Of a DNA stretch of 64,000 bases, positions 43,141-54,311 are shown in pieces. Made by a program: the position numbers and the translations under genes. The stretch comes from Pseudomonas koreensis (GTDB taxonomy: Bacteria; Pseudomonadota; Gammaproteobacteria; Pseudomonadales; Pseudomonadaceae), in NCBI RefSeq assembly GCF_012986595.1, contig NZ_JAAQYM010000005.1:372001-436000 (forward strand), given 5' to 3'. The stretch's first letter is position 1. Each line of letters starts with the position of its first letter. The notes under the pieces were generated by a model. It ran no database searches. It was not told where the DNA came from and worked only from the letters and a program-made list of their open reading frames with translations.

Positions 43141-44103
43141 TTAGATCGCCTTGCGCGGTACGATCTTCTTCAGCAACTGCTTGGCTTTACCGCGCAATCG
43201 CGCCAAGCCAGTGGGTTTCTCCGGCGGCGTCAGGCCTTGCTGGCGCAGCCAGTCCTTCCAGCGAATCCGCTCCTCGCGCACCAGCCAGCCATCCTGTTTG
43301 GCAAAGCTTTCGGCCAGGTACAAGCCGCGCGTGCCTGCCGGATACAGCTGGCCTTTCTTCAAGGTATACAGCTCGGCCAGCGGCTCGCCATCCTGTATCG
43401 GCATCAGGTACAGGTCCGGGCGTTTGCGGTCCAGACGGGCGACCAGTTGATCACCCTCCAGCCGCTCATCGACATGAAACAGACTCAGCGACTTGGCTTC
43501 CTTGGGCACTTCCAGGCGCAGGTCGTAGATCAGTTGCAGCGACGCGGTGGGCAAATGCACATAGGCCTGTGGCCGCTCGAGCAATTGCAGGTTGGCGCAG
43601 CGCACCGGTCGCGCCGAGCCGGACAGCGGCGTCAGGCGAAACGGCAGCGCCTCGCGATAATGCAGGGCGGAGGAGTAGGGCGCCGGCAGCCAGGTGTCGT
43701 TGAAACGCCCGCCGAGCCAGCCTTCCGGGGTTTCCAGCAGGCACTCTTCGGCAATCTCCTGAATCGCGGTGTGCAATGGGATGTTCAGCTCATGGGCCGG
43801 CACATAACCGGAGATCAGCTTGAGCACCACGTCACCGCGGTCTTGCCGCCGCTGGCGCACCAGCACCCAATAGTCGCGGTTCTGCCAATGCAGGGTCAGG
43901 CGCACCGAGACCCCTAGGTTGGCCAGTTCCAGCGCGAAACGCTCGGCATCCGCCACGCTCACCGGTTTGCGGCGCTGCAAGGTCTGGGCGAAGTTCAGCG
44001 GCATGCCGACGCTCTGATACGTCAGGCCTTCGGGCGTGGCTTCGACGAACAGCGGCAGGGTCTTGAAGTTGCTCGGGTTCTTTCTGATGAGCGTGCGCGG
44101 CAT
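43141..44103 (-). CDS. Conserved hypothetical protein (PA4993-like), possible degenerate Nudix fold
   Basis: A 320-residue soluble protein without signal peptide or membrane segment, rich in Arg and Leu. I do not recognise a characterised family. The segment ISGYVPAHELNIPLHTAIQ followed by EIAEECLL recalls a Nudix box (G-x5-E, then REUxEE) but has Gln in place of the Arg and two extra residues in the spacer. The C terminus is strongly basic (RGKAKQLLKKIVPRKA). It precedes an aldo/keto reductase and an FAD oxidoreductase in the order PA4993-PA4992-PA4991, all on the minus strand. The 31-base gap to the upstream reductase gene suggests an operon. Confidence 0.6.
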   Translation of the reverse strand: MPRTLIRKNPSNFKTLPLFVEATPEGLTYQSVGMPLNFAQTLQRRKPVSVADAERFALELANLGVSVRLTLHWQNRDYWVLVRQRRQDRGDVVLKLISGYVPAHELNIPLHTAIQEIAEECLLETPEGWLGGRFNDTWLPAPYSSALHYREALPFRLTPLSGSARPVRCANLQLLERPQAYVHLPTASLQLIYDLRLEVPKEAKSLSLFHVDERLEGDQLVARLDRKRPDLYLMPIQDGEPLAELYTLKKGQLYPAGTRGLYLAESFAKQDGWLVREERIRWKDWLRQQGLTPPEKPTGLARLRGKAKQLLKKIVPRKAI

Positions 44104-44134
44104 GTCGGCTCCTGCTTAAGGCCGCGGGGCGGCG

Positions 44135-44947
44135 TCAGTGACCACGAAGGACCTGGGCAACGGTCGCAACGTTATGGGCGAGGTGCAGCGGATTGATCGT
44201 CCCGACAATAGCACTGGCAACGCCGGGCTGTTGGAACAACAACTCGAAGCTGGCGCGCACCGGGTCCACGCCGGGACTCAGGCACACATGGCCGCTGGCC
44301 AGGGCCTTTTTCACCAGGATGGCTTTGCCGTGGGCAGCAGCATAGTCAATGACTGCCTTCTCGTTCTGTTCGTTCAGATTGTAGGTGACCATCGCGCAGT
44401 CACCTTGCTCCAGCGCCTTGAGCCCGCCTTCGACGGTTTTGCCGGAGAAACCGAAGCCGCGAATCTTGCCCTCGGCCTTGAGCGCAGCGAGGGTGGCGTA
44501 GACCTCCTCGTGCTCAAGGATCGCCAGGTCGTTGCCGTCGGAGTGCACCAGCACCAGGTCGATAAAATCGGTTTCAAGACGTTGCAGACTGCGCTCGACC
44601 GACATCCGCGTATGCGCGGCGCTGAAGTCATGGTGCGACACGCCGTCGGCAAACTCTTCACCGACCTTGCTGACGATTACCCAGTCATTGCGCTGGCCGC
44701 GCAGCAGCGGGCCGAGGCGTTCTTCGCTGCGGCCATAGGCCGGCGCGGTGTCGATCAGATTGATGCCCAGCCCCTGCGCCTGCTTGAGCAACATGCGTGC
44801 GGCGTCATCGTCAGGGATCTGAAAACCATTGGGGTATTTCACGCCCTGGTCGCGGCCGAGCTTGACCGTGCCCAGGCCCAGCGGGGACACCATCAGGCCG
44901 GTGCTGCCCAGTGGGCGATGCAGTTCGTGCAGGGTTGCGACGCTCAT
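44135..44947 (-). CDS. Aldo/keto reductase (PA4992-like)
   Basis: A 270-residue NADPH-dependent TIM-barrel oxidoreductase. Family markers are LGLGTVKLGRD near the N terminus, IDTAPAYGRSEERLG with the catalytic Asp and Tyr, FIDLVLVHSDG, and the C-terminal GTINPLHLAHNV. It shares four bases with the FAD oxidoreductase gene upstream, so they are co-transcribed. The substrate is unknown. It is shorter than typical 300-350 residue family members but looks complete. Confidence 0.87.
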   Translation of the reverse strand: MSVATLHELHRPLGSTGLMVSPLGLGTVKLGRDQGVKYPNGFQIPDDDAARMLLKQAQGLGINLIDTAPAYGRSEERLGPLLRGQRNDWVIVSKVGEEFADGVSHHDFSAAHTRMSVERSLQRLETDFIDLVLVHSDGNDLAILEHEEVYATLAALKAEGKIRGFGFSGKTVEGGLKALEQGDCAMVTYNLNEQNEKAVIDYAAAHGKAILVKKALASGHVCLSPGVDPVRASFELLFQQPGVASAIVGTINPLHLAHNVATVAQVLRGH

Positions 44948-46119
44948 GGCAACAGTTGCTCCCAGGCCGGTACGCCCATCGGTGGTTTCGGCAGCGCCGG
45001 CAATGGCTCGGCGGCTTGCGGTTGAATGCCGTCGCGCTCCAGCGAGGCGATGACGCGATCAGCGAAGTCTGGCGCCAGTGCGAGTTTGGTCGGCCAGCCC
45101 ACCAGCAGGCGCCCCTGCTCGGCGAGGAAGGCGTTATCCGGACGGGTCAGCCCGGTTTGCAGGGGTTCGGCGCGATCCACCCGCAAGGTTGCCCACTGCG
45201 TGGTGCTGAGATCGATCCACGGCAACAGTTGCGCGATTTCTTTCTGTGCCGTGGCAATCTGTTCGGCGGGCTCGCGGTTCACGCCTTCGCTTTCGGCAAT
45301 GTCGCCGCCCAAGTACCAGACCCACTGGCCATCGGCGGCCGGGTGCGTGGTCACGGTGATGCGCGGTTTGGTACCGCCGCCCAGGCAGTGTGCGTACAGC
45401 GGCTTCAGGCCCGGGCCTTTGGCGATGATCATGTGCAGCGGCCGACGTTGCATCGCCGGTTGGCTCAGCCCCAGATCCTCCAGCAACTGCGCGGTCCCGG
45501 CGCCAGCGCTGAGCACGATGCGTTGCGCACGAATCTCGCGGCCGTCGACTTTCAGGCCGACCAGCACACCCGCTTCCAGCAATGGCTCGATGGTTTGCCC
45601 GGCGAGCAGGCCATTACCGGCCAGGTCGGCCAGGCGCTGGATCAGGCTCGGCACGTCGACCACCAGTTCCGCCAGGCGATAGACCTTGCCTTTGAAGCGC
45701 TTGTCTTGCAGCGCGGGCGGCAGTTGATCGCCCTTGACCTGATCGACCCGGCCACGCACGGCTTTGCTGGCGAAGAAACTGGTGAGATTGCCGGCCAGGG
45801 TGCCCGGTGACCACAGGTAATGGGCTTCGGACAACAGGCGTACGCCGGACAGGTCCAGCTCACCGTTGCCGGCCAGCGCTTCGCGCCAGCGGCGCGGCAT
45901 GTCGGCGATGGCTTCCGAGGCGCCGGTCAGCGCGCCATGCAGTGCGTATTTGGCGCCACCGTGGATGATGCCCTGGGACTTCACACTCTGCCCGCCGCCG
46001 AGGCTGGCGCTTTCCACCAGCACGGTCGAAAAACCCTGACGGCGCAGACGCGCGTTCAGCCAGAGGCCGGCGACACCAGCGCCGACAATCAGAACGTCGG
46101 TGGAAATAACGGATGGCAT
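44944..46119 (-). CDS. FAD-dependent oxidoreductase (DAO family, PA4991-like)
   Basis: A 391-residue flavoprotein. The N-terminal dinucleotide fold is IVGAGVAGLWLNARLRRQG, and the mid-protein RIVLSAGAGTAQLLEDL is typical of the DAO (D-amino acid oxidase-like) family. No signal peptide. First gene of the three-gene minus-strand group ending at 43141; its stop overlaps the aldo/keto reductase start (ATGA type). Context does not show the substrate; pairing with a reductase suggests a small redox pathway. Confidence 0.85.
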   Translation of the reverse strand: MPSVISTDVLIVGAGVAGLWLNARLRRQGFSTVLVESASLGGGQSVKSQGIIHGGAKYALHGALTGASEAIADMPRRWREALAGNGELDLSGVRLLSEAHYLWSPGTLAGNLTSFFASKAVRGRVDQVKGDQLPPALQDKRFKGKVYRLAELVVDVPSLIQRLADLAGNGLLAGQTIEPLLEAGVLVGLKVDGREIRAQRIVLSAGAGTAQLLEDLGLSQPAMQRRPLHMIIAKGPGLKPLYAHCLGGGTKPRITVTTHPAADGQWVWYLGGDIAESEGVNREPAEQIATAQKEIAQLLPWIDLSTTQWATLRVDRAEPLQTGLTRPDNAFLAEQGRLLVGWPTKLALAPDFADRVIASLERDGIQPQAAEPLPALPKPPMGVPAWEQLLP

Positions 46120-46183
46120 GCAGCGACCTCAGTGTTCAAGACGAGGGCGCAGTATACAGACTCGGGGATCGGAGCTCAGATGC

Positions 46184-46263
46184 GAAAAAAGATCGCAGCC
46201 TGCGGCAGCTCCTACAGGGGGGGCATTCCAATGCAGGAGCTGCCGCAGGCTGCGATCTTTTTC
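46184..46263. repeat. REP-type inverted repeat pair (AAGATCGCAGCC class)
   Basis: Arms 46184-46213 and 46235-46263 are near-perfect reverse complements. The left arm is preceded by a six-A run, so on the minus strand the hairpin ends in T residues right after emrE and could act as its terminator. Confidence 0.83.
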
Positions 46264-46264
46264 T

Positions 46265-46597
46265 TCAGTGGCCGGCAGTTTTCGAGAACAGCTGGATGAC
46301 GACCACGCCGAGCACGATCAGCGCCATGCCGAGCATCGCCGGCACGTCCAGCTTCTGCCCGTAAATGAACAGCGCCGCGACGCTGACCATCACGATGCCC
46401 ATGCCCGCCCACACGGCGTAGGCCACACCCACCGGCACGGTACGCACCACCAGGGTCAACATCCAGAACGCAATCGCGTAGCCGACGATGACCAACACCA
46501 ATGGCAGTGGCGTGCTGAAGCCTTTGACGGCTTTCATCGACACGGTGGCGATCACTTCGGCGCAGATGGCAATGGCCAGGTAGGCGTAGGCGTTCAT
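46265..46597 (-). CDS. emrE: Small multidrug resistance transporter EmrE-like
   Basis: A 110-residue SMR-family protein with four membrane helices. It is a dual-topology dimer that exports cationic drugs against protons. The essential glutamate is E14 (ICAEVIATVSMKA), and the family Trp is W63 in YAVWAGMGIV, which fits the Qac/EmrE branch. Corresponds to PA4990. Divergent from the LysR regulator gene with 92 bases between, so that regulator may control it. Confidence 0.9.
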   Translation of the reverse strand: MNAYAYLAIAICAEVIATVSMKAVKGFSTPLPLVLVIVGYAIAFWMLTLVVRTVPVGVAYAVWAGMGIVMVSVAALFIYGQKLDVPAMLGMALIVLGVVVIQLFSKTAGH

Positions 46598-46689
46598 GGT
46601 TCAAATCCTCAATGTGAAACGTTGCTTGCTGAGGCGGCATTCTAGTGATTCGCCAGATGGGGTAAAGTCATTACCTATCTGTTTTAAAG

Positions 46690-47604
46690 ATGGGTCAGAC
46701 CATGAATACCCAGTGGAACCTGGAACAACTGCGCGCCTTCGTCGGCGTCGCCGAACAACGCTCGTTTTCCGCCGTGGCCCGCCAGCAGCGCAAGGCGCAG
46801 TCGGCGATCAGCAGCGCGATTGCCCTGCTGGAGGATGATCTGGGCGTCAGTCTGTTCGAGCGTAGCAGCGGTCGCTCACCCAGGCTCACCGAAGCGGGAG
46901 AGGCACTGCTCGAAGAAGCCCGGGAAGTGCTGCGCCAATGTGAGCGCCTGAACGGTCGGGCGATGGCGATGATGCGCGGCGAGGAAGCGCAGCTGCGCGT
47001 GGCCCAGGATGAAGCGATGCCGTATCAGGCGCTGGTGGAAAGCTTCGACGCCCTGGCCGAGCAATTTCCCAGCCTCGAAGTGCAACTGACCAGCGCCGCC
47101 CAGGGTGAGGTCGCGCGCAAACTGGTCGAACGCCGCGCCGATCTGGGGCTGCTGTTCTATCACGATGAAATCCCCGAGGCGCTGGAACGCCGGGTCTTGG
47201 GCCGGGTGGAAATGGTCACGGTCTGCGGGATTAATCATCCGCTGGCGAAGCAGTCCTACGTCACCTGCCAGCAACTGGCGCAACATCGGCAACTGTTGAT
47301 GTCGACGCAGACCAGCGTTTATCCGGGCAACGAACCGGCCAGCCCGCAGGTGTGGCGCGCCGACAGTTTCTACGTGATGGCCGAATGGCTGGTGCGAGAT
47401 TTAGGCTGGGCGTGGCTGCCCCGGCATGTGGTGCAGTATTCGGCCTATCAGGGCCTGATGGTTGAACTGGACAGCGAATGGACGCCGCCAGCGCTGGTGG
47501 TGGAGCTAGTCTGGCGCCGGGATGAGCCGTTGGGGCCTGCCGCGCGCTGGCTGGCCGAACGTTTTGCCGTGCACTTGCGGGCGATTGGCGACAAAAGTCG
47601 ATAA
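46690..47604 (+). CDS. LysR-type transcriptional regulator (PA4989-like)
   Basis: A 304-residue regulator. The N-terminal winged helix-turn-helix (about residues 5-65) reads LEQLRAFVGVAEQRSFSAVARQ and continues to the typical LFERSSGRSPRLTEAG wing. The C-terminal effector-binding domain starts near 95. An alternative ATG at 46702 would shorten it by four residues; neither start has a clear Shine-Dalgarno. Divergent from emrE, 11 bases upstream of waaA. The ligand is unknown, and control of emrE is a guess from gene arrangement. Confidence 0.88.
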   Translation: MGQTMNTQWNLEQLRAFVGVAEQRSFSAVARQQRKAQSAISSAIALLEDDLGVSLFERSSGRSPRLTEAGEALLEEAREVLRQCERLNGRAMAMMRGEEAQLRVAQDEAMPYQALVESFDALAEQFPSLEVQLTSAAQGEVARKLVERRADLGLLFYHDEIPEALERRVLGRVEMVTVCGINHPLAKQSYVTCQQLAQHRQLLMSTQTSVYPGNEPASPQVWRADSFYVMAEWLVRDLGWAWLPRHVVQYSAYQGLMVELDSEWTPPALVVELVWRRDEPLGPAARWLAERFAVHLRAIGDKSR

Positions 47605-47615
47605 ACTCCGCCGCC

Positions 47616-48890
47616 ATGAATAGAACTCTCTACACCGCGCTGTTTTACCTGGGGCTGCCATTGGTGGCGATTCGGCTGTGGCTGCGCTCGCGCAAGGCCC
47701 CGGCGTATGCCAAGCGGATTGGCGAGCGCTTCTCCTACGGGATGCCGTCATTGCAACCCGGCGGGATCTGGGTGCACGCGGTGTCGGTGGGCGAAAGCAT
47801 CGCCGCCGCGCCGATGATCCGCGCCTTGCTGCAACGTTATCCGCAGCTGCCGATTACCGTGACCTGCATGACCCCGACCGGTTCGGAGCGAATTCAGGCG
47901 TTGTTCGCCGGGGAGCCGCGCATCCAGCATTGTTATCTGCCCTACGACTTGCCGTGTGCGGCGGCGCGTTTCCTTGATCGGGCGCAGCCCAAGCTTGCGG
48001 TGATCATGGAAACCGAACTGTGGCCCAACCACATTCACCAGTGCGCCAAACGCGGGATTCCGGTGGCGCTGGCCAACGGCCGACTGTCCGAACGTTCGGC
48101 CCGGGGTTATGGACGCTTGCGCAAACTGACCGCGCCGATGCTCGCCGAAATGAGTTTGTTCGCGGTGCAGACCGAGGCCGAAGCCCGGCGCTTTCGCGAT
48201 CTGGGCGCACGTGCGGAGACGGTCGAGGTCACTGGCTCGATCAAGTTTGACCTGACCATCGACCCGCAACTGTTGCAACGTGCCAATGAGCTGCGCGGTC
48301 AGTGGCAGGCCCTGGAACGCCCGGTGTGGATCGCCGCCAGCACCCACGAGGGTGAGGACGAAGTGGTGCTCGACGCCCATCGTCGCCTGTTGGCGAACTA
48401 CCCTAACGCGCTGTTGATTCTGGTGCCGCGTCATCCCGAGCGTTTCAACGCGGTGTTCGAACTGTGCCAGCGTGAAGGCTTTGCCACCGTGCGCCGTTCA
48501 ACCGGTGCCAACGTCGAGGCCAATACCTCGGTGCTGCTCGGCGACACCATGGGTGAGTTGCTGTTTCTCTATGCCTTGGCGGACAGCGCCTTTGTCGGCG
48601 GTAGCCTGGTGCCGAACGGCGGGCACAATCTGCTCGAGCCTGCGGCCCTGGCAAAACCGGTGCTGAGCGGCCCACACCTGTTCAACTTCCTCGACATCGC
48701 CGCGCAGTTGCGCGAAGCCGGTGCACTGGCTGAAGTGGATGATGCCGAAGGCTTGGCGGTGGAAGTGCAGCGGCTGTTCGAATTGCCGCGTGATGCCCAG
48801 CGCATGGCCGAGGCCGGGCTGGCGGTGATGCGCCGCAATCAGGGGGCGTTGCAGCGCTTGCTGGATGGGCTGGGCAAGTTGATTCGCTGA
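47616..48890 (+). CDS. waaA: 3-deoxy-D-manno-octulosonic acid (Kdo) transferase WaaA
   Basis: A 424-residue GT30 enzyme that adds Kdo residues to lipid IVA, the first step of core assembly and essential. An N-terminal membrane anchor (LYTALFYLGLPLVAIRLWL) is followed by GGIWVHAVSVGESIAA with the catalytic Glu. Donor-site residues are in GSLVPNGGHNLLEPAALAKPV. It lies 11 bases after the LysR gene, as PA4989-PA4988 do. A large REP pair follows the stop. Confidence 0.96.
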   Translation: MNRTLYTALFYLGLPLVAIRLWLRSRKAPAYAKRIGERFSYGMPSLQPGGIWVHAVSVGESIAAAPMIRALLQRYPQLPITVTCMTPTGSERIQALFAGEPRIQHCYLPYDLPCAAARFLDRAQPKLAVIMETELWPNHIHQCAKRGIPVALANGRLSERSARGYGRLRKLTAPMLAEMSLFAVQTEAEARRFRDLGARAETVEVTGSIKFDLTIDPQLLQRANELRGQWQALERPVWIAASTHEGEDEVVLDAHRRLLANYPNALLILVPRHPERFNAVFELCQREGFATVRRSTGANVEANTSVLLGDTMGELLFLYALADSAFVGGSLVPNGGHNLLEPAALAKPVLSGPHLFNFLDIAAQLREAGALAEVDDAEGLAVEVQRLFELPRDAQRMAEAGLAVMRRNQGALQRLLDGLGKLIR

Positions 48891-48904
48891 TTTGCACTCA
48901 AGCC

Positions 48905-49021
48905 CTGTGGCGAGGGAGCTTGCTCCCGTTAGGCAGCGCAGCTGCCCCAAGCCCTGATACATCGAGTTGCCAGATTTACGACTGCTGCGCAGCCGAGCGG
49001 GAGCAAGCTCCCTCGCCACAG
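48905..49021. repeat. REP-type inverted repeat pair (TGTGGCGAGGGAGCTTGCTCCCG class)
   Basis: Perfect 24-base outer arms, 48905-48928 and 48998-49021, match the arms at 19150-19281. Inner GCAGC/GCTGC segments can add to the fold. It lies between the convergent waaA and tolC. Confidence 0.87.
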
Positions 49022-49037
49022 GTATCTTGTTTGCTGT

Positions 49038-50471
49038 TTACGGACGCGCCTTGAGCTGTGCTTCCGCAGCCTTTGCCAGATCGGGCGGCAAGAAGTCCTT
49101 GTCCGGGTTGTAGTCGGCTTTCAGATAACGCGTCAGGTCCTGCAAGTCACCCGGGTTCAACGTGCCCGCCGCCTGCTTCAAGCGCAGGTTGTCGAGGATG
49201 TAGTCGTAACGGGTGTTGTTGTAGTTGCGCACCGAGGTGTACAGCTGACGCTGGGCGTCGAGCACATCGACGATGTTGCGCGTACCGACCTGATAGCCGA
49301 TTTCCGTGGCTTCCACCGCGCTCTGGTTAGAGATGATCGACTGGCGGCGCGCCTGCACCTGCTCGACATCGGTGTTGACCGCGCGGTGCAGGTTGCGGGT
49401 GTTTTCCACCACTTGTCGGCGCAGGGATTCGCGCTGTTGCTCGCTCTGATCCAGTTGCGCATACGACTGACGTACTTGCGAACTGGTCAGCCCGCCGCTG
49501 TAGATCGGAATGTTCAGTTGCAGGGCCAGCGTGCTTTGTTCGACGTTGCCACCGTACGGAGTACCGAAAGCATTCGGGTTGGCGAAGCCGAGGGCATCGT
49601 TGTCACCCTTTTCGTATTTGGCCACGGCATCGAGGGTCGGCAAGTGGCCGGCCTTGCGCTGCTTGAGGGTCTGTTCGGCGGAGCTGACCGCATAGTTGCT
49701 CGCCAGCAGATTGAGGTTCTGTTTGCCTGCGGTGTCGACCCAGGCCTTGGCATCATTTGGCACCGGCGGCAGGATCGGCAGCGTGTGGACGATGCCCTGA
49801 ATCGAGTTGTACTGGCGGTTGGTCAGGGTGATCAGCGCTTCGAACGCATCATCGACCTGACGCTGCGCAACGATGCGGTTGGCCCGCGCGGTGTCGTAGC
49901 TGGCTTGCGATTGCAGCACGTCGGTCTTGTCCGACAGGCCGACATCGAAGCGTTCGTTGGACTGGTCGAGCTGACGTTTGAACGCGGCTTCTTCAGCCTT
50001 GGTCGAGGCCAGGTTGTCCTGACTGCGCAGTACGTTGAAATAGCTTTCGGCCGATTGCAGGATCAGGTTCTGTTCGGTGGCCGACAGTTGCAGCGCCGCC
50101 TGCTCGTTGACGTCCTTGGCCGCCTGGTACTGGAACCAGCGGTCAGCGCGGAACAATGGCTGGGCCAGGGTCGCCTGATAGGAATGCGCGCTGCGATTGG
50201 CAATGGCTGAAGGCTGGTCGATCGAGGTGCGCACATCCGCGACTTCAGCGCCGCCGGAGAGGTTGGGCAGCAACCCTGCGCGGGCCTGAGGCACGACTTC
50301 TTTCTGTGCGCCGTACTGGGCGCGGGCCGCGGCCAGATCGGCGTTGTTGTCGACCGCTTCCTGATAGACGCTGACCAGATCGGTTTTGGTCGACAAGGGC
50401 GCTTCTGCTGCCCAGGCCATTGCGTTGGACGCACAAGACACGGCAAGAGCCAGTGAAAGTTTGCGCAGCAT
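49038..50471 (-). CDS. tolC: TolC-family outer membrane channel (OpmH)
   Basis: 477 residues from ATG 50471, chosen because it gives a clean signal peptide (MLRKLSLALAVSCASNAMAWA, cleaved before AEAPLS); the frame continues upstream without sense. Two repeated OEP domains follow, with long helices rich in Gln/Ala (YQAAKDVNEQAALQLSATEQ) and the second repeat around RKAGHLPTLDAVAKY. TolC trimers connect inner-membrane exporters to the outside. It matches PA4974 (opmH), next to thiC. Monocistronic and divergent from the TPP riboswitch. Confidence 0.93.
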   Translation of the reverse strand: MLRKLSLALAVSCASNAMAWAAEAPLSTKTDLVSVYQEAVDNNADLAAARAQYGAQKEVVPQARAGLLPNLSGGAEVADVRTSIDQPSAIANRSAHSYQATLAQPLFRADRWFQYQAAKDVNEQAALQLSATEQNLILQSAESYFNVLRSQDNLASTKAEEAAFKRQLDQSNERFDVGLSDKTDVLQSQASYDTARANRIVAQRQVDDAFEALITLTNRQYNSIQGIVHTLPILPPVPNDAKAWVDTAGKQNLNLLASNYAVSSAEQTLKQRKAGHLPTLDAVAKYEKGDNDALGFANPNAFGTPYGGNVEQSTLALQLNIPIYSGGLTSSQVRQSYAQLDQSEQQRESLRRQVVENTRNLHRAVNTDVEQVQARRQSIISNQSAVEATEIGYQVGTRNIVDVLDAQRQLYTSVRNYNNTRYDYILDNLRLKQAAGTLNPGDLQDLTRYLKADYNPDKDFLPPDLAKAAEAQLKARP

Positions 50472-50681
50472 GAGGCGATCCCTAGCAAGAAATATTACGA
50501 AAATAATGTGCGCGCCAAGGCTACGGCGCGGCCCCGATAGCGTCAAGGCGCGCAGGGCACAGCGAGTGTAGTTGCGCAATCGTGCGGCAACAATCCTGCA
50601 AGTCCCGCTAATTGCGCCATTCATCATGGTGTTTGCCGCGGTGTTGGCGTTCTTTGCCGGTTGTGTCTAGACTGGCCGGGT

Positions 50682-52819
<2,138 letters not shown>

Positions 52820-52834
52820 TCCCTAGCTGGTCTT

Positions 52835-52968
52835 TTGTGGTGAGGGGATTTATCCCCGATGGGTTGCGAAGCAGCCCCAAAATCTGAGAATGCGGTACAT
52901 CTGAAAGACCCGGTTCTCAAAGTTGCGACTGCTGCGCAGTCGATCGGGGATAAATCCCCTCGCCACAA
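52835..52968. repeat. REP-type inverted repeat pair (TTGTGGTGAGGGGATTTATCCCC class)
   Basis: Arms 52835-52860 and 52943-52968 pair over 26 bases with one mismatch; each arm contains its own GGGGATTTATCCCC palindrome. It fills the thiC-cytX gap. Confidence 0.87.
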
Positions 52969-53018
52969 GAGGGCAGCTTGATCAACACAACAACAAATGT
53001 CCCTCTGAGATAACACCC

Positions 53019-54311
53019 TTGAGCATTCAACCCAGCACCTATTCCCCCGAGCTCGCCGTACCCGCCGACAAGCGGGTGTTCGGCGGTCGCGATCTGTTTT
53101 CCCTGTGGTTCTCCCTCGGCATCGGCCTGATGGTATTGCAGACCGGTGCGCTGCTGGCACCGGGCCTGGGCCTGTCGGGTTCGTTGCTGGCGATTTTCCT
53201 CGGCACCCTGGTCGGCGTGCTGTTGCTGGCGGCGGTTGGCGTGATCGGCAGCGACACCGGCCTGTCGTCGATGGCCGCGCTCAAACTCAGCCTCGGCAGC
53301 AAAGGCGCGAGCCTGCCGGCGCTGCTCAACCTGTTGCAACTGATCGGTTGGGGCTCGTTTGAAATCATCGTCATGCGCGACGCCGCCAGTCTGCTCGGCA
53401 CCCGCGCGTTCAGCGAAGGTTCGCTGTGGGCCAGCCCGATGCTCTGGACCTTGTGCTTCGGTGCGCTGGCAACCCTGCTCGCGGTCAGCGGGCCGCTGAC
53501 GTTCGTGCGCAAGATCCTGCGCAAATGGGGCATCTGGCTGATATTGGCCGCGTGCATCTGGCTGACCTGGAACCTGTTCGCCAAGGCGGATCTGGCGGCG
53601 CTCTGGGCGCGTGCCGGTGATGGTTCGATGCCGTTCGCCGTGGGCTTCGACATTGCCATCGCGATGCCGCTGTCGTGGCTGCCGCTGATCGCCGATTACT
53701 CGCGATTCGGCAAGCGCGCGAAGAACGTGTTCGGTGGCACGGCGATCGGTTTTTTCATCGGCAATTTCTGGTTGATGAGCCTCGGCGTGGCCTACACCCT
53801 GGCGTTTGCGCCGAGCGGTGAGGTCAATGCATTGCTGTTGGCGTTGGCCGGTGCCGGCCTGGGGATTCCGCTGCTGCTGATTCTTCTCGATGAATCGGAA
53901 AACGCCTTCGCCGACATTCACTCGGCGGCGGTATCCAGCGGGATTCTGTTGCGCTTGAAAGTCGAGCATCTGGCGCTGGCCATCGGCGTGATCTGCACGC
54001 TGATTGCGCTGCTGGCGCCATTGGCGCAGTACCAGAATTTCCTGTTGCTGATCGGCTCGGTATTCGCGCCGCTGTTCGGCGTGGTGCTGGTGGATCACTT
54101 CATCCTGCGCAAGCGCAGCGCTCACGTCGCGTCAGCCGCATTGCGCTGGCCGGCGCTGTTGGCGTGGCTGGGCGGGATCAGCACCTACCACTTGCTGGCG
54201 AATCTGTATCCGGATGTCGGCGCGACCCTGCCGGCACTGGTGCTGGCAGGGCTGTTGCAACTGGTGCTCGGTCGAGCCTTCAGTTACGGCCCGGAAACAG
54301 CTCGGGTTTGA
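53019..54311 (+). CDS. cytX: Probable hydroxymethylpyrimidine transporter CytX
   Basis: 430 residues from TTG 53019 (MSIQPSTYSPELAVP), the start that best fits related proteins; the ribosome site is weak. It is an NCS1-family transporter with about 12 membrane segments: FSLGIGLMVLQTGALL, the family-typical IGWGSFEIIVMRD, and IAMPLSWLPLIADYSRFGKR in the central bundle. CytX genes associate with thiamine genes and are predicted to import HMP. Placement directly after thiC supports this. Its 3' end overlaps the convergent DUF3298 gene by 32 bases. Confidence 0.82.
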   Translation: MSIQPSTYSPELAVPADKRVFGGRDLFSLWFSLGIGLMVLQTGALLAPGLGLSGSLLAIFLGTLVGVLLLAAVGVIGSDTGLSSMAALKLSLGSKGASLPALLNLLQLIGWGSFEIIVMRDAASLLGTRAFSEGSLWASPMLWTLCFGALATLLAVSGPLTFVRKILRKWGIWLILAACIWLTWNLFAKADLAALWARAGDGSMPFAVGFDIAIAMPLSWLPLIADYSRFGKRAKNVFGGTAIGFFIGNFWLMSLGVAYTLAFAPSGEVNALLLALAGAGLGIPLLLILLDESENAFADIHSAAVSSGILLRLKVEHLALAIGVICTLIALLAPLAQYQNFLLLIGSVFAPLFGVVLVDHFILRKRSAHVASAALRWPALLAWLGGISTYHLLANLYPDVGATLPALVLAGLLQLVLGRAFSYGPETARV

